Assembly (NCBI GenBank): GCA_022565695.1
Contig: JAIUME010000008.1
Location: 124,001 to 188,000 of the forward strand
DNA from: Alcanivorax sp.
GTDB lineage: Bacteria; Pseudomonadota; Gammaproteobacteria; Pseudomonadales; Alcanivoracaceae
Reading direction: 5' to 3'
DNA length: 64,000 nucleotides
The position numbers and the translations under genes were made by a program. Of the stretch, positions 51,060 to 60,202 are shown piece after piece. Below the pieces are notes generated by a model, which did no database searches, was not told the origin of the DNA, and was given only the letters and a program-made list of their open reading frames with translations. The stretch's first letter is position 1; the number at the start of each line of letters is the position of its first letter.

Positions 51060-51653
51060 ATGAGTAAAGACGGCGTAAACACCAGCCGGCGTACCTTTCT
51101 GATTGGCCTGACATCTGCTGTCGGTGCTGTAGGTGCGGTCGGCGTGGCAGTGCCCTTCGTAAAATCATGGCAGCCCAGTGCCCGTGCAGAGAATGCCGGC
51201 GCCCCGGTCACCATTGATATCAGCAAGCTTGAAGCCGGACAGCGCGTGGTGCGTGAATGGCGCGGCCAGCCAGTCTGGGTTGTGCGCCGCACACCGGAAA
51301 TGCTGGCGGGCCTTGATGAACTGAGTGAGGCCGCAACGCTGCGCGACCCGCAGTCTGAAGTGGGTACCCAGCAGCCTGCCTACGCGCAGAATGCCTACCG
51401 CTCCATCAAGCCTGAAGTGCTGGTGCTGATCGGCACCTGTACCCACCTGGGTTGTTCGCCGACCTATATCCCGCGGCCGACAGTGCAGCTGCAGCATGGC
51501 GGCTTCTTCTGCCCCTGCCACAACTCCACATTCGATTTCGCCGGCCGGGTTTATCGCGGCGTGCCAGCGCCCACCAACCTGGTGGTGCCACCTCACTCCT
51601 ATCTGGATGAGGGTGTCATCATCGTCGGTTCCGAAGAAGGGGAGACCGCATAA
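51060..51653 (+). CDS. petA: Ubiquinol-cytochrome c reductase Rieske iron-sulfur subunit
   Basis: 197 residues. A twin-arginine signal-anchor (SRRTFLIGLTSAVG, about residues 8-21) holds it in the inner membrane and brings the folded 2Fe-2S domain across. Cluster ligands are in CTHLGCSP (about residue 124) and FCPCHNST (about 150); the second box reads CHNST where many Rieske proteins have CHGS. It accepts electrons from ubiquinol at the Qo site. Overlaps petB by one base. Confidence 0.97.
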   Translation: MSKDGVNTSRRTFLIGLTSAVGAVGAVGVAVPFVKSWQPSARAENAGAPVTIDISKLEAGQRVVREWRGQPVWVVRRTPEMLAGLDELSEAATLRDPQSEVGTQQPAYAQNAYRSIKPEVLVLIGTCTHLGCSPTYIPRPTVQLQHGGFFCPCHNSTFDFAGRVYRGVPAPTNLVVPPHSYLDEGVIIVGSEEGETA

Positions 51654-52969
51654 TGGCTATCGTAAAGGGTCTCGTTAACTGGGTGGATGCACGTCTGCCG
51701 GTGGTAGAAGCCTTTCGCAAGCATATGTCCGAGTACTATGCGCCGAAAAACTTCAACTTCTGGTACTACTTCGGTGTCTTCTCTCTGGTGGTGCTGGTCA
51801 ACCAGCTGCTCACCGGTATCTGGCTGACCATGTTCTATTCCCCCACGGATGCCTTCGCATCGGTGGAGTACATCATGCGTGATGTGCAATTCGGCTGGCT
51901 GATCCGCTATATGCATGCTGTGGGTGCCTCGGCGTTCTTTGCCGTGGTCTATCTGCACATGTTTCGTGGCCTGCTGTACGGCTCATACAAGCCGCCGCGG
52001 GAGCTGGTGTGGATTTTCGGCATGATGATCTATCTGGCACTGATGGCAGAGGGCTTCCTCGGCTACGTGCTGCCCTGGGGCAACATGTCCTACTGGGGCG
52101 CCCAGGTGATCATCTCGCTGGCGGAAGCGATTCCGTTCCAGGTCATTCCGTTTGTGGACAGCGCGCAATCAGCTGCCATGGGCGAAGCCCTGACTACCTG
52201 GGTGCGCGGTGACTATCTGCTCTCCGACGCCACAGTGAACAAGTTCTTCGCGCTGCACGTCGTGGCGATTCCCCTGGTGCTGGTAGCACTGGTGGTGCTG
52301 CACATTCTGGCGCTCCACGAAGTGGGTTCCAACAACCCGGACGGGGTGGACATCAAGAAGCACAAGGACGAGAACGGCATCCCCAAAGACGGCATTCCGT
52401 TCCACCCCTACTACACAGTGAAGGATCTGGCGGGCATCGTGGTGTTCCTGATGGTCTTCGCGGTGGTGGTGTTCTTCTTCCCGGAGGGTGGCGGCTATTT
52501 CATCGAGCGTCCGAACTTCGAGCCGGCCAACCCGCTGGCAACGCCTGATCATATTGCGCCGGTCTGGTACTACGGCCCGTATTACGCCATGTTGCGTGCC
52601 ACTACCTTCAGCTTCCTGCTGGACGCCAAGTCCTGGGGTCTGATCGTGATGGGCGGCGCCATTGCCATCCTGTTCGTGGTGCCGTGGCTGGATCGTCACC
52701 CGGTCAAGTCGATCCGCTACAAGGGCATGTTCAGCAAAGTGACGCTGATGCTGTTCGCCTTTGTCTTTGTGGTGCTGGGTTACTTTGGCACCCAGCCTGA
52801 CCAGATCGCGTTCTCCATGCCGTTCATGGAGGGTGGTGATGTGACGTACACCCACCTGGCGGGTCTGGGTACGGTCTACTACTTCTTCTTTTTCCTGTTC
52901 GTCCTGCCGTTCGGGCACCGCTTTGAGAAATCCAAGCCGGTACCTGAGCGTGTGACCGGAGGCCACTGA
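51653..52969 (+). CDS. petB: Cytochrome b of the bc1 complex
   Basis: 438-residue membrane subunit with eight predicted helices and two b haems. Haem-ligand His pairs are in IRYMHAVGASAFFAVVYLHMF (about residues 84-103) and KFFALHVVAIPLVLVALVVLHILALHEV (about 200-225). The Qo-site motif reads HIAPVWYYGPYYAMLRA: Val instead of the Glu of PEWY, a variant I recall from other gamma- and betaproteobacteria. The C-terminus extends past the b6f length. Overlaps petC by one base. Confidence 0.98.
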   Translation: MAIVKGLVNWVDARLPVVEAFRKHMSEYYAPKNFNFWYYFGVFSLVVLVNQLLTGIWLTMFYSPTDAFASVEYIMRDVQFGWLIRYMHAVGASAFFAVVYLHMFRGLLYGSYKPPRELVWIFGMMIYLALMAEGFLGYVLPWGNMSYWGAQVIISLAEAIPFQVIPFVDSAQSAAMGEALTTWVRGDYLLSDATVNKFFALHVVAIPLVLVALVVLHILALHEVGSNNPDGVDIKKHKDENGIPKDGIPFHPYYTVKDLAGIVVFLMVFAVVVFFFPEGGGYFIERPNFEPANPLATPDHIAPVWYYGPYYAMLRATTFSFLLDAKSWGLIVMGGAIAILFVVPWLDRHPVKSIRYKGMFSKVTLMLFAFVFVVLGYFGTQPDQIAFSMPFMEGGDVTYTHLAGLGTVYYFFFFLFVLPFGHRFEKSKPVPERVTGGH

Positions 52970-53622
52970 TGAAAAAGCTTGCTGTTGTGCTACTCAGCTG
53001 TCTCCCGGTGCTGGCCATGGCGGCCGGGGGCTACAATGAGCACGTCGAGCGTGCGCCGGTGAACCTGAAAGACAAGGCCTCCATGCAGCGCGGTGCGCAG
53101 CTGTTCGTGAACTACTGCATGGGCTGCCATTCGCTGGAATACGAGCGTTATGTGCGTGTGGGAACCGGTCTGAACATTCCGGAAGATCTGGTGCTGAAGC
53201 ATTTGAACTTCACCAGCGACCGGATTGGTGACACCATGCAGATCGCGATGCCGAAAGATGAGGCAGCGTCCTGGTTTGGTGCGGCTCCACCGGATCTGAC
53301 CAACACAGCGCGTCTGCGTACGCCGGATTGGGTCTACTCTTACCTCATCAACTTCTATGAGGATGAAGAGCAGCCCTACGGATACAACAACCGTGTGTTC
53401 GAGAATGTGGGTATGCCCCACGTGATGGCCGCTGTTGAAGAAGAGCTGGGCGAGGAGGAATTCCGCCGCGCCATGCTCGACATTACCAACTTCCTCACCT
53501 ATATCGGTGAGCCGGTGCGCGTCCAGGCTGAGCGTATTGGTGTGTATGTGCTGGCATTCCTGTTCCTGTTGTGGATTCCGGCCTACCTGCTGAAGAAGGA
53601 ATACTGGAAAGACGTGGAGTAA
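52969..53622 (+). CDS. petC: Cytochrome c1 of the bc1 complex
   Basis: 217 residues. A Sec signal (MKKLAVVLLSCLPVLAMA) precedes the haem motif CMGCH (about residue 49), the NTARLRTPDWVYSYLINFY block and a C-terminal anchor helix (GVYVLAFLFLLWIPAYLLKKEYWKDV). The axial Met is probably the Met of VGMPHVM. It passes electrons from the Rieske protein to soluble cytochrome c. Last gene of petABC; terminator follows. Confidence 0.97.
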   Translation: MKKLAVVLLSCLPVLAMAAGGYNEHVERAPVNLKDKASMQRGAQLFVNYCMGCHSLEYERYVRVGTGLNIPEDLVLKHLNFTSDRIGDTMQIAMPKDEAASWFGAAPPDLTNTARLRTPDWVYSYLINFYEDEEQPYGYNNRVFENVGMPHVMAAVEEELGEEEFRRAMLDITNFLTYIGEPVRVQAERIGVYVLAFLFLLWIPAYLLKKEYWKDVE

Positions 53623-53643
53623 TATCCGCCATTTCCAGCGCCG

Positions 53644-53680
53644 AACAGGGTAGCCGTATTGCGGCTGCCCTGTTTCTGTC
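53644..53680 (+). terminator. Intrinsic terminator after petC
   Basis: AACAGGGTAGCCG (53644-53656) pairs with CGGCTGCCCTGTT (53662-53674), one G-U pair, then a T-rich tail TTCTGTC. Confidence 0.85.
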
Positions 53681-53722
53681 TGTACCTTTACTGTCTGCAC
53701 AAGCCGCGGGAGACGACATACC

Positions 53723-54361
53723 ATGGGCGTTGTGACCAAACGTTCTTCGATGACCTTTTTCTCCAGTCCGAAGGATCATTACAGCCATCGCGTGCGTATC
53801 GTGCTGGCGGAAAAAGGGGTGACCGTCGATATCGTTGATGTGGACGATAACGACAAGCCGGAAGATCTGGCGTCGCTGAACCCCTATAACGAAGTGCCGA
53901 CACTGGTGGATCGCGAACTGACGCTGTTCCAGTCCAATGTCATCATGGAATATCTGGATGAGCGGTTCCCGCATCCGCCCCTGTTGCCGGTATACCCGGT
54001 GGCACGTGCGCACAGTCGTTTGCTGATCCACCGCATCGAGCGTGACTGGTGTGGTCATGTGGACGCCATTCTGGCCGGCACCGAGAAAGAAGCCGAGCTG
54101 AACAAGCGCCGCAAGACGCTGCGAGACGGCCTGACCAGCATCGCACCGGTGTTCGCCGAGAAGCCGTTCTTCATGAATGAAGAATTCACGCTGGTGGATT
54201 GCACCATTGTGCCGATTCTGTGGCGCCTGAATCATCTGGGTGTCGAATTGCCGGCCAAGCAGTGCAAACCACTGATGGATTATGCAGAACGCATTTTCAA
54301 TCGTGACAGCTTCCAGGCAAGCCTGTCCGAGCAGGAACGTGAAATCCGCAATCCGCTGTAA
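53723..54361 (+). CDS. sspA: Stringent starvation protein A
   Basis: 212-residue glutathione-transferase-like RNA polymerase-binding protein that supports stationary-phase and acid-stress expression. N-terminal thioredoxin-like fold ([23 protein letters not shown]; the usual GST catalytic residue is missing, as in SspA) with [37 protein letters not shown], then an all-helical domain. Followed by sspB in the typical pair; the rpsI-pet-sspAB order is the gammaproteobacterial norm. Confidence 0.97.
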   Translation: MGVVTKRSSMTFFSSPKDHYSHRVRIVLAEKGVTVDIVDVDDNDKPEDLASLNPYNEVPTLVDRELTLFQSNVIMEYLDERFPHPPLLPVYPVARAHSRLLIHRIERDWCGHVDAILAGTEKEAELNKRRKTLRDGLTSIAPVFAEKPFFMNEEFTLVDCTIVPILWRLNHLGVELPAKQCKPLMDYAERIFNRDSFQASLSEQEREIRNPL

Positions 54362-54393
54362 CCGTCTCGTCCGGAGCAGAGCAAGGAGTTGAT

Positions 54394-54822
54394 GTGCCAG
54401 AGATGACGCCGAACCGACCCTACCTGATCCGGGCCGTGTACGAGTGGATATGCGATAACGGCCTGACGACTCATCTGCTTGTGGATGCGAACTACCCCGG
54501 GGTGAACGTGCCCCGGGAGTTCGTCAATGATGGCCAGATCATCCTGAATATCACGCCCTCAGCGGTGCAGCATATTGATGCCGGGAATGAGGCCATCACC
54601 TTTTCTGCGCGCTTTGGCGGGCGGGCGATGAACATCATCGTGCCCGTCGAGGCAGTGCTTGCTGTGTTTGCCCGTGAAAACGGCGAAGGGATGGCGTTCG
54701 AGCCTGCCCTGCAGCCGCCGGAGCCGACCCCGCCGGATAGTCCGCCGCCAGGCAGTCCGCCGAATAGCCCGGAGGGCAGCAACGAGCCAGGCAGCCGCCC
54801 CACGCTCAAGGTCGTCAAATAG
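54394..54822 (+). CDS. sspB: ClpXP adaptor SspB
   Basis: 142 residues. It binds ssrA-tagged substrates and tethers them to ClpX. The substrate-binding domain is NRPYLIRAVYEWICDNGLTTHLLVDANYPGVNVP with IILNITPSAVQ and FSARFGGRAMNIIVPVEAVLAVFARENGEGM. A long Pro/Ser-rich linker (about residues 105-130) ends in the ClpX-binding tail RPTLKVVK. The start is GTG 54394, five bases after AAGGAG; an in-frame ATG is at 54403. Confidence 0.97.
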   Translation: MPEMTPNRPYLIRAVYEWICDNGLTTHLLVDANYPGVNVPREFVNDGQIILNITPSAVQHIDAGNEAITFSARFGGRAMNIIVPVEAVLAVFARENGEGMAFEPALQPPEPTPPDSPPPGSPPNSPEGSNEPGSRPTLKVVK

Positions 54823-54826
54823 TCCG

Positions 54827-55419
54827 TCAGGGCGTTTCGATATACTCGATGATCTTGACGATTTTCTGCACGCTGTAGACTTTCTGTGCCTGCGCCACAG
54901 CCGCGTCCGCTTCTGCCCGGGTCAGCAGGCCCATCAGATACACCACACCATTGGCAGTGATCACTTTGGTGCGCCGTCCTGGCGCATCACCATCGAACAG
55001 CAGTCGGGTCTTGGTCTTGCTGGTAATCCAGGCATCGCTGGTGCGTGACAACCAGGAGCGGTTGGCGCTCACCTGCAGTTCGTTATGCACATTGCGCACA
55101 TGACGAATGCGGCCGGCGATATCGCTGGCGCGGGTTTTCAGCGCAGCATCCGGCACCTGGCCAACCAGCAGTACATTGCCGTTGAAGCTGATCACCTTCA
55201 TCGGCGCCTCGCGGAAGCGCTCGTCAGCACGGTACAGGTTGATGCGGGTCTTGCGGGCGATGCTGCGATCCTCCACCCGTGCACCAGAGGTGCGTTTGCC
55301 GTGGTTCTGGTCTACCGGCTCGTCCGAGAGGCTGGCTACCATGCGCACGCAGCCGGTGGTTGCCGGTACGAGGGTGATGATCAGGGCTGCACACAGCAGC
55401 GCGTTCAGATAGCGAACCA

Positions 55420-55420
<1 letters not shown>
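54827..55420 (-). CDS. dolP: Two-BON-domain outer-membrane lipoprotein, DolP (YraP) family
   Basis: 197 residues. Signal peptide with lipobox VPATTG-C (Cys about 24). Two BON domains: the first around residues 55-115 (KTRINLYRADERFREAPMKVISFNGNVLLVGQV) and the second around 125-190 (ITSKTKTRLLFDGD...KVITANGVVYLMGLLTRAEADAAV). E. coli DolP supports outer-membrane integrity and BamA function. The reading frame overlaps the diaA stop by one base (ATG at 55420). Confidence 0.93.
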
Positions 55421-56073
<653 letters not shown>

Positions 56074-56108
56074 TCACCTGTCTGAATCATCTGTCCTGCC
56101 TGGGGCCG

Positions 56109-56492
56109 TCATTCCGCGTAGAAGGCAGCCGGCACCCAGTCAAAGCGAAAGCCATCATCGTCTGGCGCCATGCCCAGCACATCGAAGCGGCAATCCATGT
56201 CATGGCACGACGGATGGCGTGCCAGATAGTAACGCGCAGCATGGATCAGTCGCCGTTGCTTGCGGGGCGTTACCGACGCCAGAGCGCCGCCATACTCGGG
56301 AGAAGTACGCAGCCGGACCTCGACAAAAATCAGCGTGTTGCCGGTGCGCATGATGAGGTCGATTTCACCCTGGCGGCAATGAAAATTACGCTGCACTGTG
56401 CGCAGGCCCTGTTGCTGCAGCCAACGCTCCGCTGCCTGCTCTGCGGCGCTTCCCTGCTGCCGCCGGTTGAGATACTGCTTCACGCGTTCCAT
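56109..56492 (-). CDS. yraN: YraN/UPF0102 endonuclease-like protein
   Basis: 127 residues with a Holliday-junction-resolvase-like nuclease fold (GEIDLIMRTGNTLIFVEVRLR; the D-ExK motif is IDL...VEVR, with Arg in place of Lys). GSAAEQAAERWLQQQGLRTVQRNFHCRQ is the conserved N-terminal block. Function untested in most organisms. It sits between diaA and lpoA as usual. Confidence 0.93.
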   Translation of the reverse strand: MERVKQYLNRRQQGSAAEQAAERWLQQQGLRTVQRNFHCRQGEIDLIMRTGNTLIFVEVRLRTSPEYGGALASVTPRKQRRLIHAARYYLARHPSCHDMDCRFDVLGMAPDDDGFRFDWVPAAFYAE

Positions 56493-56534
56493 GCGTTCCT
56501 GCCATATGAAAAAGTGTTCGGTTAAGGTGTCCGG

Positions 56535-58391
56535 TTATCGAGTGCCCTGGCGGCCTGGCGGTGCGCTCTGCTGCACAACCGGCAGCCGTTGCGGGACGCC
56601 GCGACGGAAGTGGGCCCAGTCCAGGTAGCGCTCCACGCGATTGTCCTCGGTCAGGCTCAGCGCGCCGGTGGCGCCGGGCATGCTGCTGCCAGGGGCCGAG
56701 CGTAGCAGCGCCAGGCGTGCCTGCAACCGGTAGGCGTCCACGCCCATGGCAAACAGTCGCTCGTAGCGCCCGTGGCCCTGTGGCCAGGCCTGCGCCGCTG
56801 CGGCGTGCAACGTCGAATCACGATCCAGCAGCCACGGCAGATCGACAAAGCGGATGCCGTTGAGATCGCTGTCACGATCCGGCTCCGGTTGGCCGCTGTA
56901 GATGTTGGAGATGCTGTACACCGGCAAGTTGCCGGCATAGTGGAAATTCAGTGCCGGTTTCAGCTGACGCCCCTGGGCGGGGTTGGCCGCCATAAACAGA
57001 AAATCCAGATCCTGACGCCGGCGCGGTTCGAACTCGATGCTGCCCGGTGCGTAACGGCGCAGCGCGCGGGCACGCGCCTCACTCTGGCCGATGGCGAGCA
57101 TGCTTTTCACTGTCTCGCTGGCATTGTCATCATAGGTGGCTTCGGCGCTGATGATGCCACCCAGGCGCTGCCATTCGGTGATGAATGCGCCTGCCACGCG
57201 CTGGCCCCAGTCCGTGCGCGGATAAATGGCGCCGGCCAGTCGCGCGCCTTCCTCGTAGGCCTGCCGTGCGACCTGGCGTGCTTCGTCTTCCGGCGCCAGA
57301 CCGAACTGATAGAGGCGATCGGCCAGAGGCGGGCGATCGGTGTAGTTCAGGGTCAGTGTCGTGACCGGCAGGCGCGCCACTTCGGCAAGCTGCTCGGCCT
57401 TGTCCCGTTCCAGTGGGCCAATGATGAAGTCCGCGCCCTCAACCAGCGCTTGATTGTACAGGGTTGCGATGTCGTCATGCTGGCTGTCGATGAAGCGCAG
57501 CTCCGGCACCGGGTGGCCCTGCTCAAGCGCGCTGTAATAGGCGGCCAGCATGCCGTCGCGGATGGCTTGTCCGGCATCAGCCAGCGGGCCATTGACCGGC
57601 AACAGCACCGCGACACGACGCGGGCGTTCTCTGACGGCCGCTTGCAGTGCCTGCACCATCTGCGGTTTGTCGACGGCGGCCGGGTGGCTGAACCATTGCC
57701 GCTCCCAGTCCTCCAGCGACGCGACCTGGCTGTCGAGATCCGCCAGCGGGTCGCGATAGACCCGGGCCAGTTCTACCCAGCCCAGCAGATCGTCCTGGCT
57801 GTCCCTGGCGAGGCTTTCCAGTTCGGCCTGGGGCAGATGCATCAACAGCGCCCAGATCATCTGGCGATTGTAATGCTGTGCGTCCCGTTCCAGCCGGGCA
57901 TCCATGGCGACGCGTCCGCGCAGGCTGCCGACCAGGTCGCCTTGCAGCGCCAGCGCGTCAGAGCGCAGCAACAGGTAGCGATTCTGCATGGCCATTGGCG
58001 CTTCGTTGGCCAGTTGCTCGGCTTGCAGTGATGTATCCTCCAGCAGCGCCAGCGCGCCGTCGGCATCCTGGCGGGCGAGCCGCAGGCGGGCACTGAGCAT
58101 GATCCATTCCAGCCGCTGATCGCCTTGCAGGCGGCGCACATTGATGTGCTCCAGCAGCACGTCGGCGTCCTGCAGGCGCTCTGCGGTCAGGTATTCCTCT
58201 GCCCAGACCAGTGCTTGCGCGGTGCGATCGCCCGCGCGCATGTCCTGCAGCGCGGCCAGCGCATTGTCCAGACGCTCCGGCGCCGTGGCGGGCGCCGGTG
58301 GCTGGTCAGCGGATGTGACGGGCGTGGTGGTACAGGCGCTGACACAGCACAACACCAGCAGGCTCAGGCAGAAACGTTGGAAGTGGGGCAT
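56535..58391 (-). CDS. lpoA: Outer-membrane lipoprotein LpoA, activator of PBP1a
   Basis: 618 residues. A signal peptide with lipobox LVLCCVSA-C (Cys about 19) anchors it in the outer membrane. The N-terminal half is TPR-like helical (about residues 40-230, with DGALALLEDTSLQAEQLANEAPMA), and the C-terminal half is a periplasmic-binding-protein-like domain (about 260-600, VAVLLPVNGPLADAGQAIRDGMLAAYYSALEQ; INGIRFVDLPWLLD). It contacts PBP1a across the peptidoglycan. ATG 58391 gives a normal signal; the frame opens further upstream at 58457. Divergent from rsmI. Confidence 0.93.
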   Translation of the reverse strand: MPHFQRFCLSLLVLCCVSACTTTPVTSADQPPAPATAPERLDNALAALQDMRAGDRTAQALVWAEEYLTAERLQDADVLLEHINVRRLQGDQRLEWIMLSARLRLARQDADGALALLEDTSLQAEQLANEAPMAMQNRYLLLRSDALALQGDLVGSLRGRVAMDARLERDAQHYNRQMIWALLMHLPQAELESLARDSQDDLLGWVELARVYRDPLADLDSQVASLEDWERQWFSHPAAVDKPQMVQALQAAVRERPRRVAVLLPVNGPLADAGQAIRDGMLAAYYSALEQGHPVPELRFIDSQHDDIATLYNQALVEGADFIIGPLERDKAEQLAEVARLPVTTLTLNYTDRPPLADRLYQFGLAPEDEARQVARQAYEEGARLAGAIYPRTDWGQRVAGAFITEWQRLGGIISAEATYDDNASETVKSMLAIGQSEARARALRRYAPGSIEFEPRRRQDLDFLFMAANPAQGRQLKPALNFHYAGNLPVYSISNIYSGQPEPDRDSDLNGIRFVDLPWLLDRDSTLHAAAAQAWPQGHGRYERLFAMGVDAYRLQARLALLRSAPGSSMPGATGALSLTEDNRVERYLDWAHFRRGVPQRLPVVQQSAPPGRQGTR

Positions 58392-58469
58392 GATCACCTG
58401 CGGTCGAATTGTTGGGACGAAGCGACTATTGTATGCGCTTCGTCTATAGCCCTCCACAGAGGTTCCCGA

Positions 58470-59294
58470 ATGACCGGTACTTTATACATTGTCAGTACGC
58501 CGATTGGTCATCTCGGAGACATTACCCGCCGCGCATTACAGGTGCTCGGCGAGGTGGATGTGATTGCTGCGGAGGATACCCGCCGCAGCGGTCAGCTTCT
58601 GGATGCGCTGGATATTCGCGCGCGCCTGGTGAGCTGCCATGACCATAATGAGGCAGAGCGCAGCCCGAAGCTGGTAGCACAGTTGGCGGCCGGGCAGTCC
58701 GTGGCACTGATTTCCGATGCTGGCACACCGCTGGTGAGTGATCCGGGCTATCGCCTGGTGCGGGCCTGCCAGGATGCGGGCATCACGGTGGTGCCGATTC
58801 CCGGCGCCAGTGCCGTGCTGGCGGCGCTGGCGGTGGCCGGGCTGCCAACGGATCGCTTCGTCTTCGAGGGCTTCCTGCCCAGCAAGGGCGGGCCGCGGCT
58901 GCAGGCGCTGCAACGCATTCTGGCCAACAGCGCCACCTCGGTGCTGTTCGAGGCACCGCACCGGGTGCTGGCGCTACTGGAAAGCCTGGTGGCGGCGGGC
59001 GCCGCCGAGCGCGAGATCGCGCTATGCCGCGAGTTGACCAAGAAATTCGAAACCGTGCGCCGTGCCTCGGTGGCGGAGCTGCTGGCCTGGGTGGCCGCCG
59101 ACAGTGATCAGCAGCGCGGTGAGATCGTGCTGGTGCTGGCCGGTGCCGATGACACTGCCCGCGACAATGCGGAGCTGCTGCCCCTGGCGAAAGCGCTGCT
59201 GGAAGAATTGCCTGCCTCCCGTGCCGCTCGCGTGCTGGCGGCCGTCACCCCCCGCAAACGTCAGGAACTCTACGCCTGGCTCGAAACTCTCTGA
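58470..59294 (+). CDS. rsmI: 16S rRNA (cytidine(1402)-2'-O)-methyltransferase RsmI
   Basis: 274-residue SPOUT-unrelated, tetrapyrrole-methylase-fold enzyme that methylates C1402 in the P site. TLYIVSTPIGHLGDITRRAL at the N-terminus, ISDAGTPLVSDPGY, VPIPGASAVLAAL and FEAPHRVLALL in the centre match the family. ATG 58470 is the family start; the frame is open upstream to 58125 inside lpoA. Confidence 0.97.
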   Translation: MTGTLYIVSTPIGHLGDITRRALQVLGEVDVIAAEDTRRSGQLLDALDIRARLVSCHDHNEAERSPKLVAQLAAGQSVALISDAGTPLVSDPGYRLVRACQDAGITVVPIPGASAVLAALAVAGLPTDRFVFEGFLPSKGGPRLQALQRILANSATSVLFEAPHRVLALLESLVAAGAAEREIALCRELTKKFETVRRASVAELLAWVAADSDQQRGEIVLVLAGADDTARDNAELLPLAKALLEELPASRAARVLAAVTPRKRQELYAWLETL

Positions 59295-59314
59295 CCGGTT
59301 CGCGTTTTAAAAAA

Positions 59315-59343
59315 TGGCCGTCAGGCGAGGCGGGCTGTACACT
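59315..59343 (+). promoter_or_regulatory. Predicted promoter of rnpB
   Basis: TACACT (59338-59343) lies seven bases before the first base of the RNA at 59351, right for a -10 box; the 17-bp-upstream hexamer TGGCCG is a poor -35. The discriminator TCTCGCC is GC-rich, as at many stable-RNA promoters under stringent control. Confidence 0.55.
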
Positions 59344-59350
59344 CTCGCCC

Positions 59351-59722
59351 GGATCAACCAGACAGTCGCTGGCAATCTCGTATTGCTGGAGGAAAGTCCG
59401 GGCTCCACAGGGCAGGGTGCCAGGTAACGCCTGGGGGCCATACTGGTGACGGTATGGCTACGGCCAGTGCCGCAGAGAATATACCGCCGATGGCCTGTTT
59501 CTTCGGAAACGGTGCACAGGTAAGGGTGAAAAGGTGCGGTAAGAGCGCACCGCGCCGCTGGCAACAGCGGTGGCAGGGTAAACCCCACTCGGAGCAAGAC
59601 CAAATAGGGATCCGTTGGCGTGGCCCGCGCTGGATCCGGGTAGGTCGCTAGAGGCCGGTGGCGACGCCGGTCCCAGATGAATGACTGTCCACGACAGAAC
59701 CCGGCTTATCGGTTGATCCACC
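59351..59722 (+). ncRNA. rnpB: RNase P RNA, bacterial class A
   Basis: The catalytic RNA that matures tRNA 5' ends, about 372 nt, near the E. coli length. P1 is formed by GGATCAACC (59351-59359) and GGTTGATCC (59711-59719). Universally conserved cores are present: GGAGGAAAGTCCGGGCTCC (near 59390), AGGGTGCCAGGTAACGCCTG, GGTAAGGGTGAAA, TGCGGTAAGAGCGCACCG, AAACCCCACTCGGAGCAAG-like CR IV/V, AATAGGGATCC, and the 3' core GATGAATGACTGTCCACGAC and ACAGAACCCGGCTTATC. Placed between rsmI and mraZ, as in Pseudomonas. Confidence 0.97.
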
Positions 59723-59757
59723 TTATTTCCGGCAGCGCTTGCGCTGGCATGATCCTC

Positions 59758-59788
59758 AGCCCCCCCCCTGACTGAAAGGGGGGGGGCT
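59758..59788 (+). terminator. Homopolymer G9/C9 hairpin after rnpB
   Basis: AG plus nine C residues (59758-59768) pairs with nine G residues plus CT (59778-59788) around a 9-nt loop. Likely the rnpB 3' processing or termination hairpin, though T-rich sequence appears only 20-30 bases later (TTATTTCTTTTTCTTC). Nine-base homopolymer runs also make assembly and polymerase errors likely here. Confidence 0.55.
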
Positions 59789-60020
59789 GTGGAGCCAGTA
59801 AAGACAACCTCTCTTATTTCTTTTTCTTCTCGTTTCCATTCTGCATATTTCAAATTGGTCTAGCTCTTAATGTAAGTTCTCAGAAGCCCCTGCCACCTCG
59901 CTGATTAGCCTGAGAGTCCCATGGCACTATGCCACTCCCACATGTCGCCACTTCGCGCTCAAACCCCCTAACCACCTGATTCGTAAACGCTTTCTTTTAC
60001 ATTCGACTACTCACGCCAGC

Positions 60021-60050
60021 TTGACTTTGAATTCGCTGCGGCCATAGAGT
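60021..60050 (+). promoter_or_regulatory. Predicted sigma-70 promoter of the dcw cluster
   Basis: TTGACT (60021-60026) and TAGAGT (60045-60050) with an 18-base spacer, placing the transcription start at about 60057-60060, directly at the first MraZ box. Confidence 0.55.
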
Positions 60051-60058
60051 GTCGCAAT

Positions 60059-60084
60059 GTGGAGAAAAGTGGGAATTAGTGGGA
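60059..60084 (+). promoter_or_regulatory. MraZ operator: three boxes with a 10-bp period
   Basis: GTGGAG (60059), GTGGGA (60069) and GTGGGA (60079), each exactly ten bases apart. MraZ binds GTGGG(A/N) repeats spaced by five bases upstream of its own operon and represses it. The position just after the predicted transcription start suits repression. Confidence 0.88.
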
Positions 60085-60202
60085 TTATTGCTGACTAATT
60101 CAGGGGCTAAAGGATGGAATCCGGCGGCCTGCACACGGACCTCCGGTCAGGCTGCACGCAGGCTCGACCGGATGGGATGGAACCGACAGCGGGGTAAGCA
60201 TC

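Larger units (their letters stand above)
59723..60202. other. 480-bp intergenic region between rnpB and mraZ
   Basis: No gene recognised. It holds a short inverted repeat (CAGCGC-TT-GCGCTG, 59733-59746), then a homopolymer hairpin (59758-59788), then a stretch (about 59810-60110) noticeably richer in A and T than the neighbouring genes, followed by the proposed mraZ promoter, MraZ boxes and a 118-base leader with several small stem-loops. Confidence 0.7.

Noticed and set aside
59723-60202. A tRNA or second small RNA gene in the rnpB-mraZ gap
   Set aside because: No cloverleaf or CCA-end pattern, and no family of small RNA that I can recognise; a search with covariance models would be needed to be sure.
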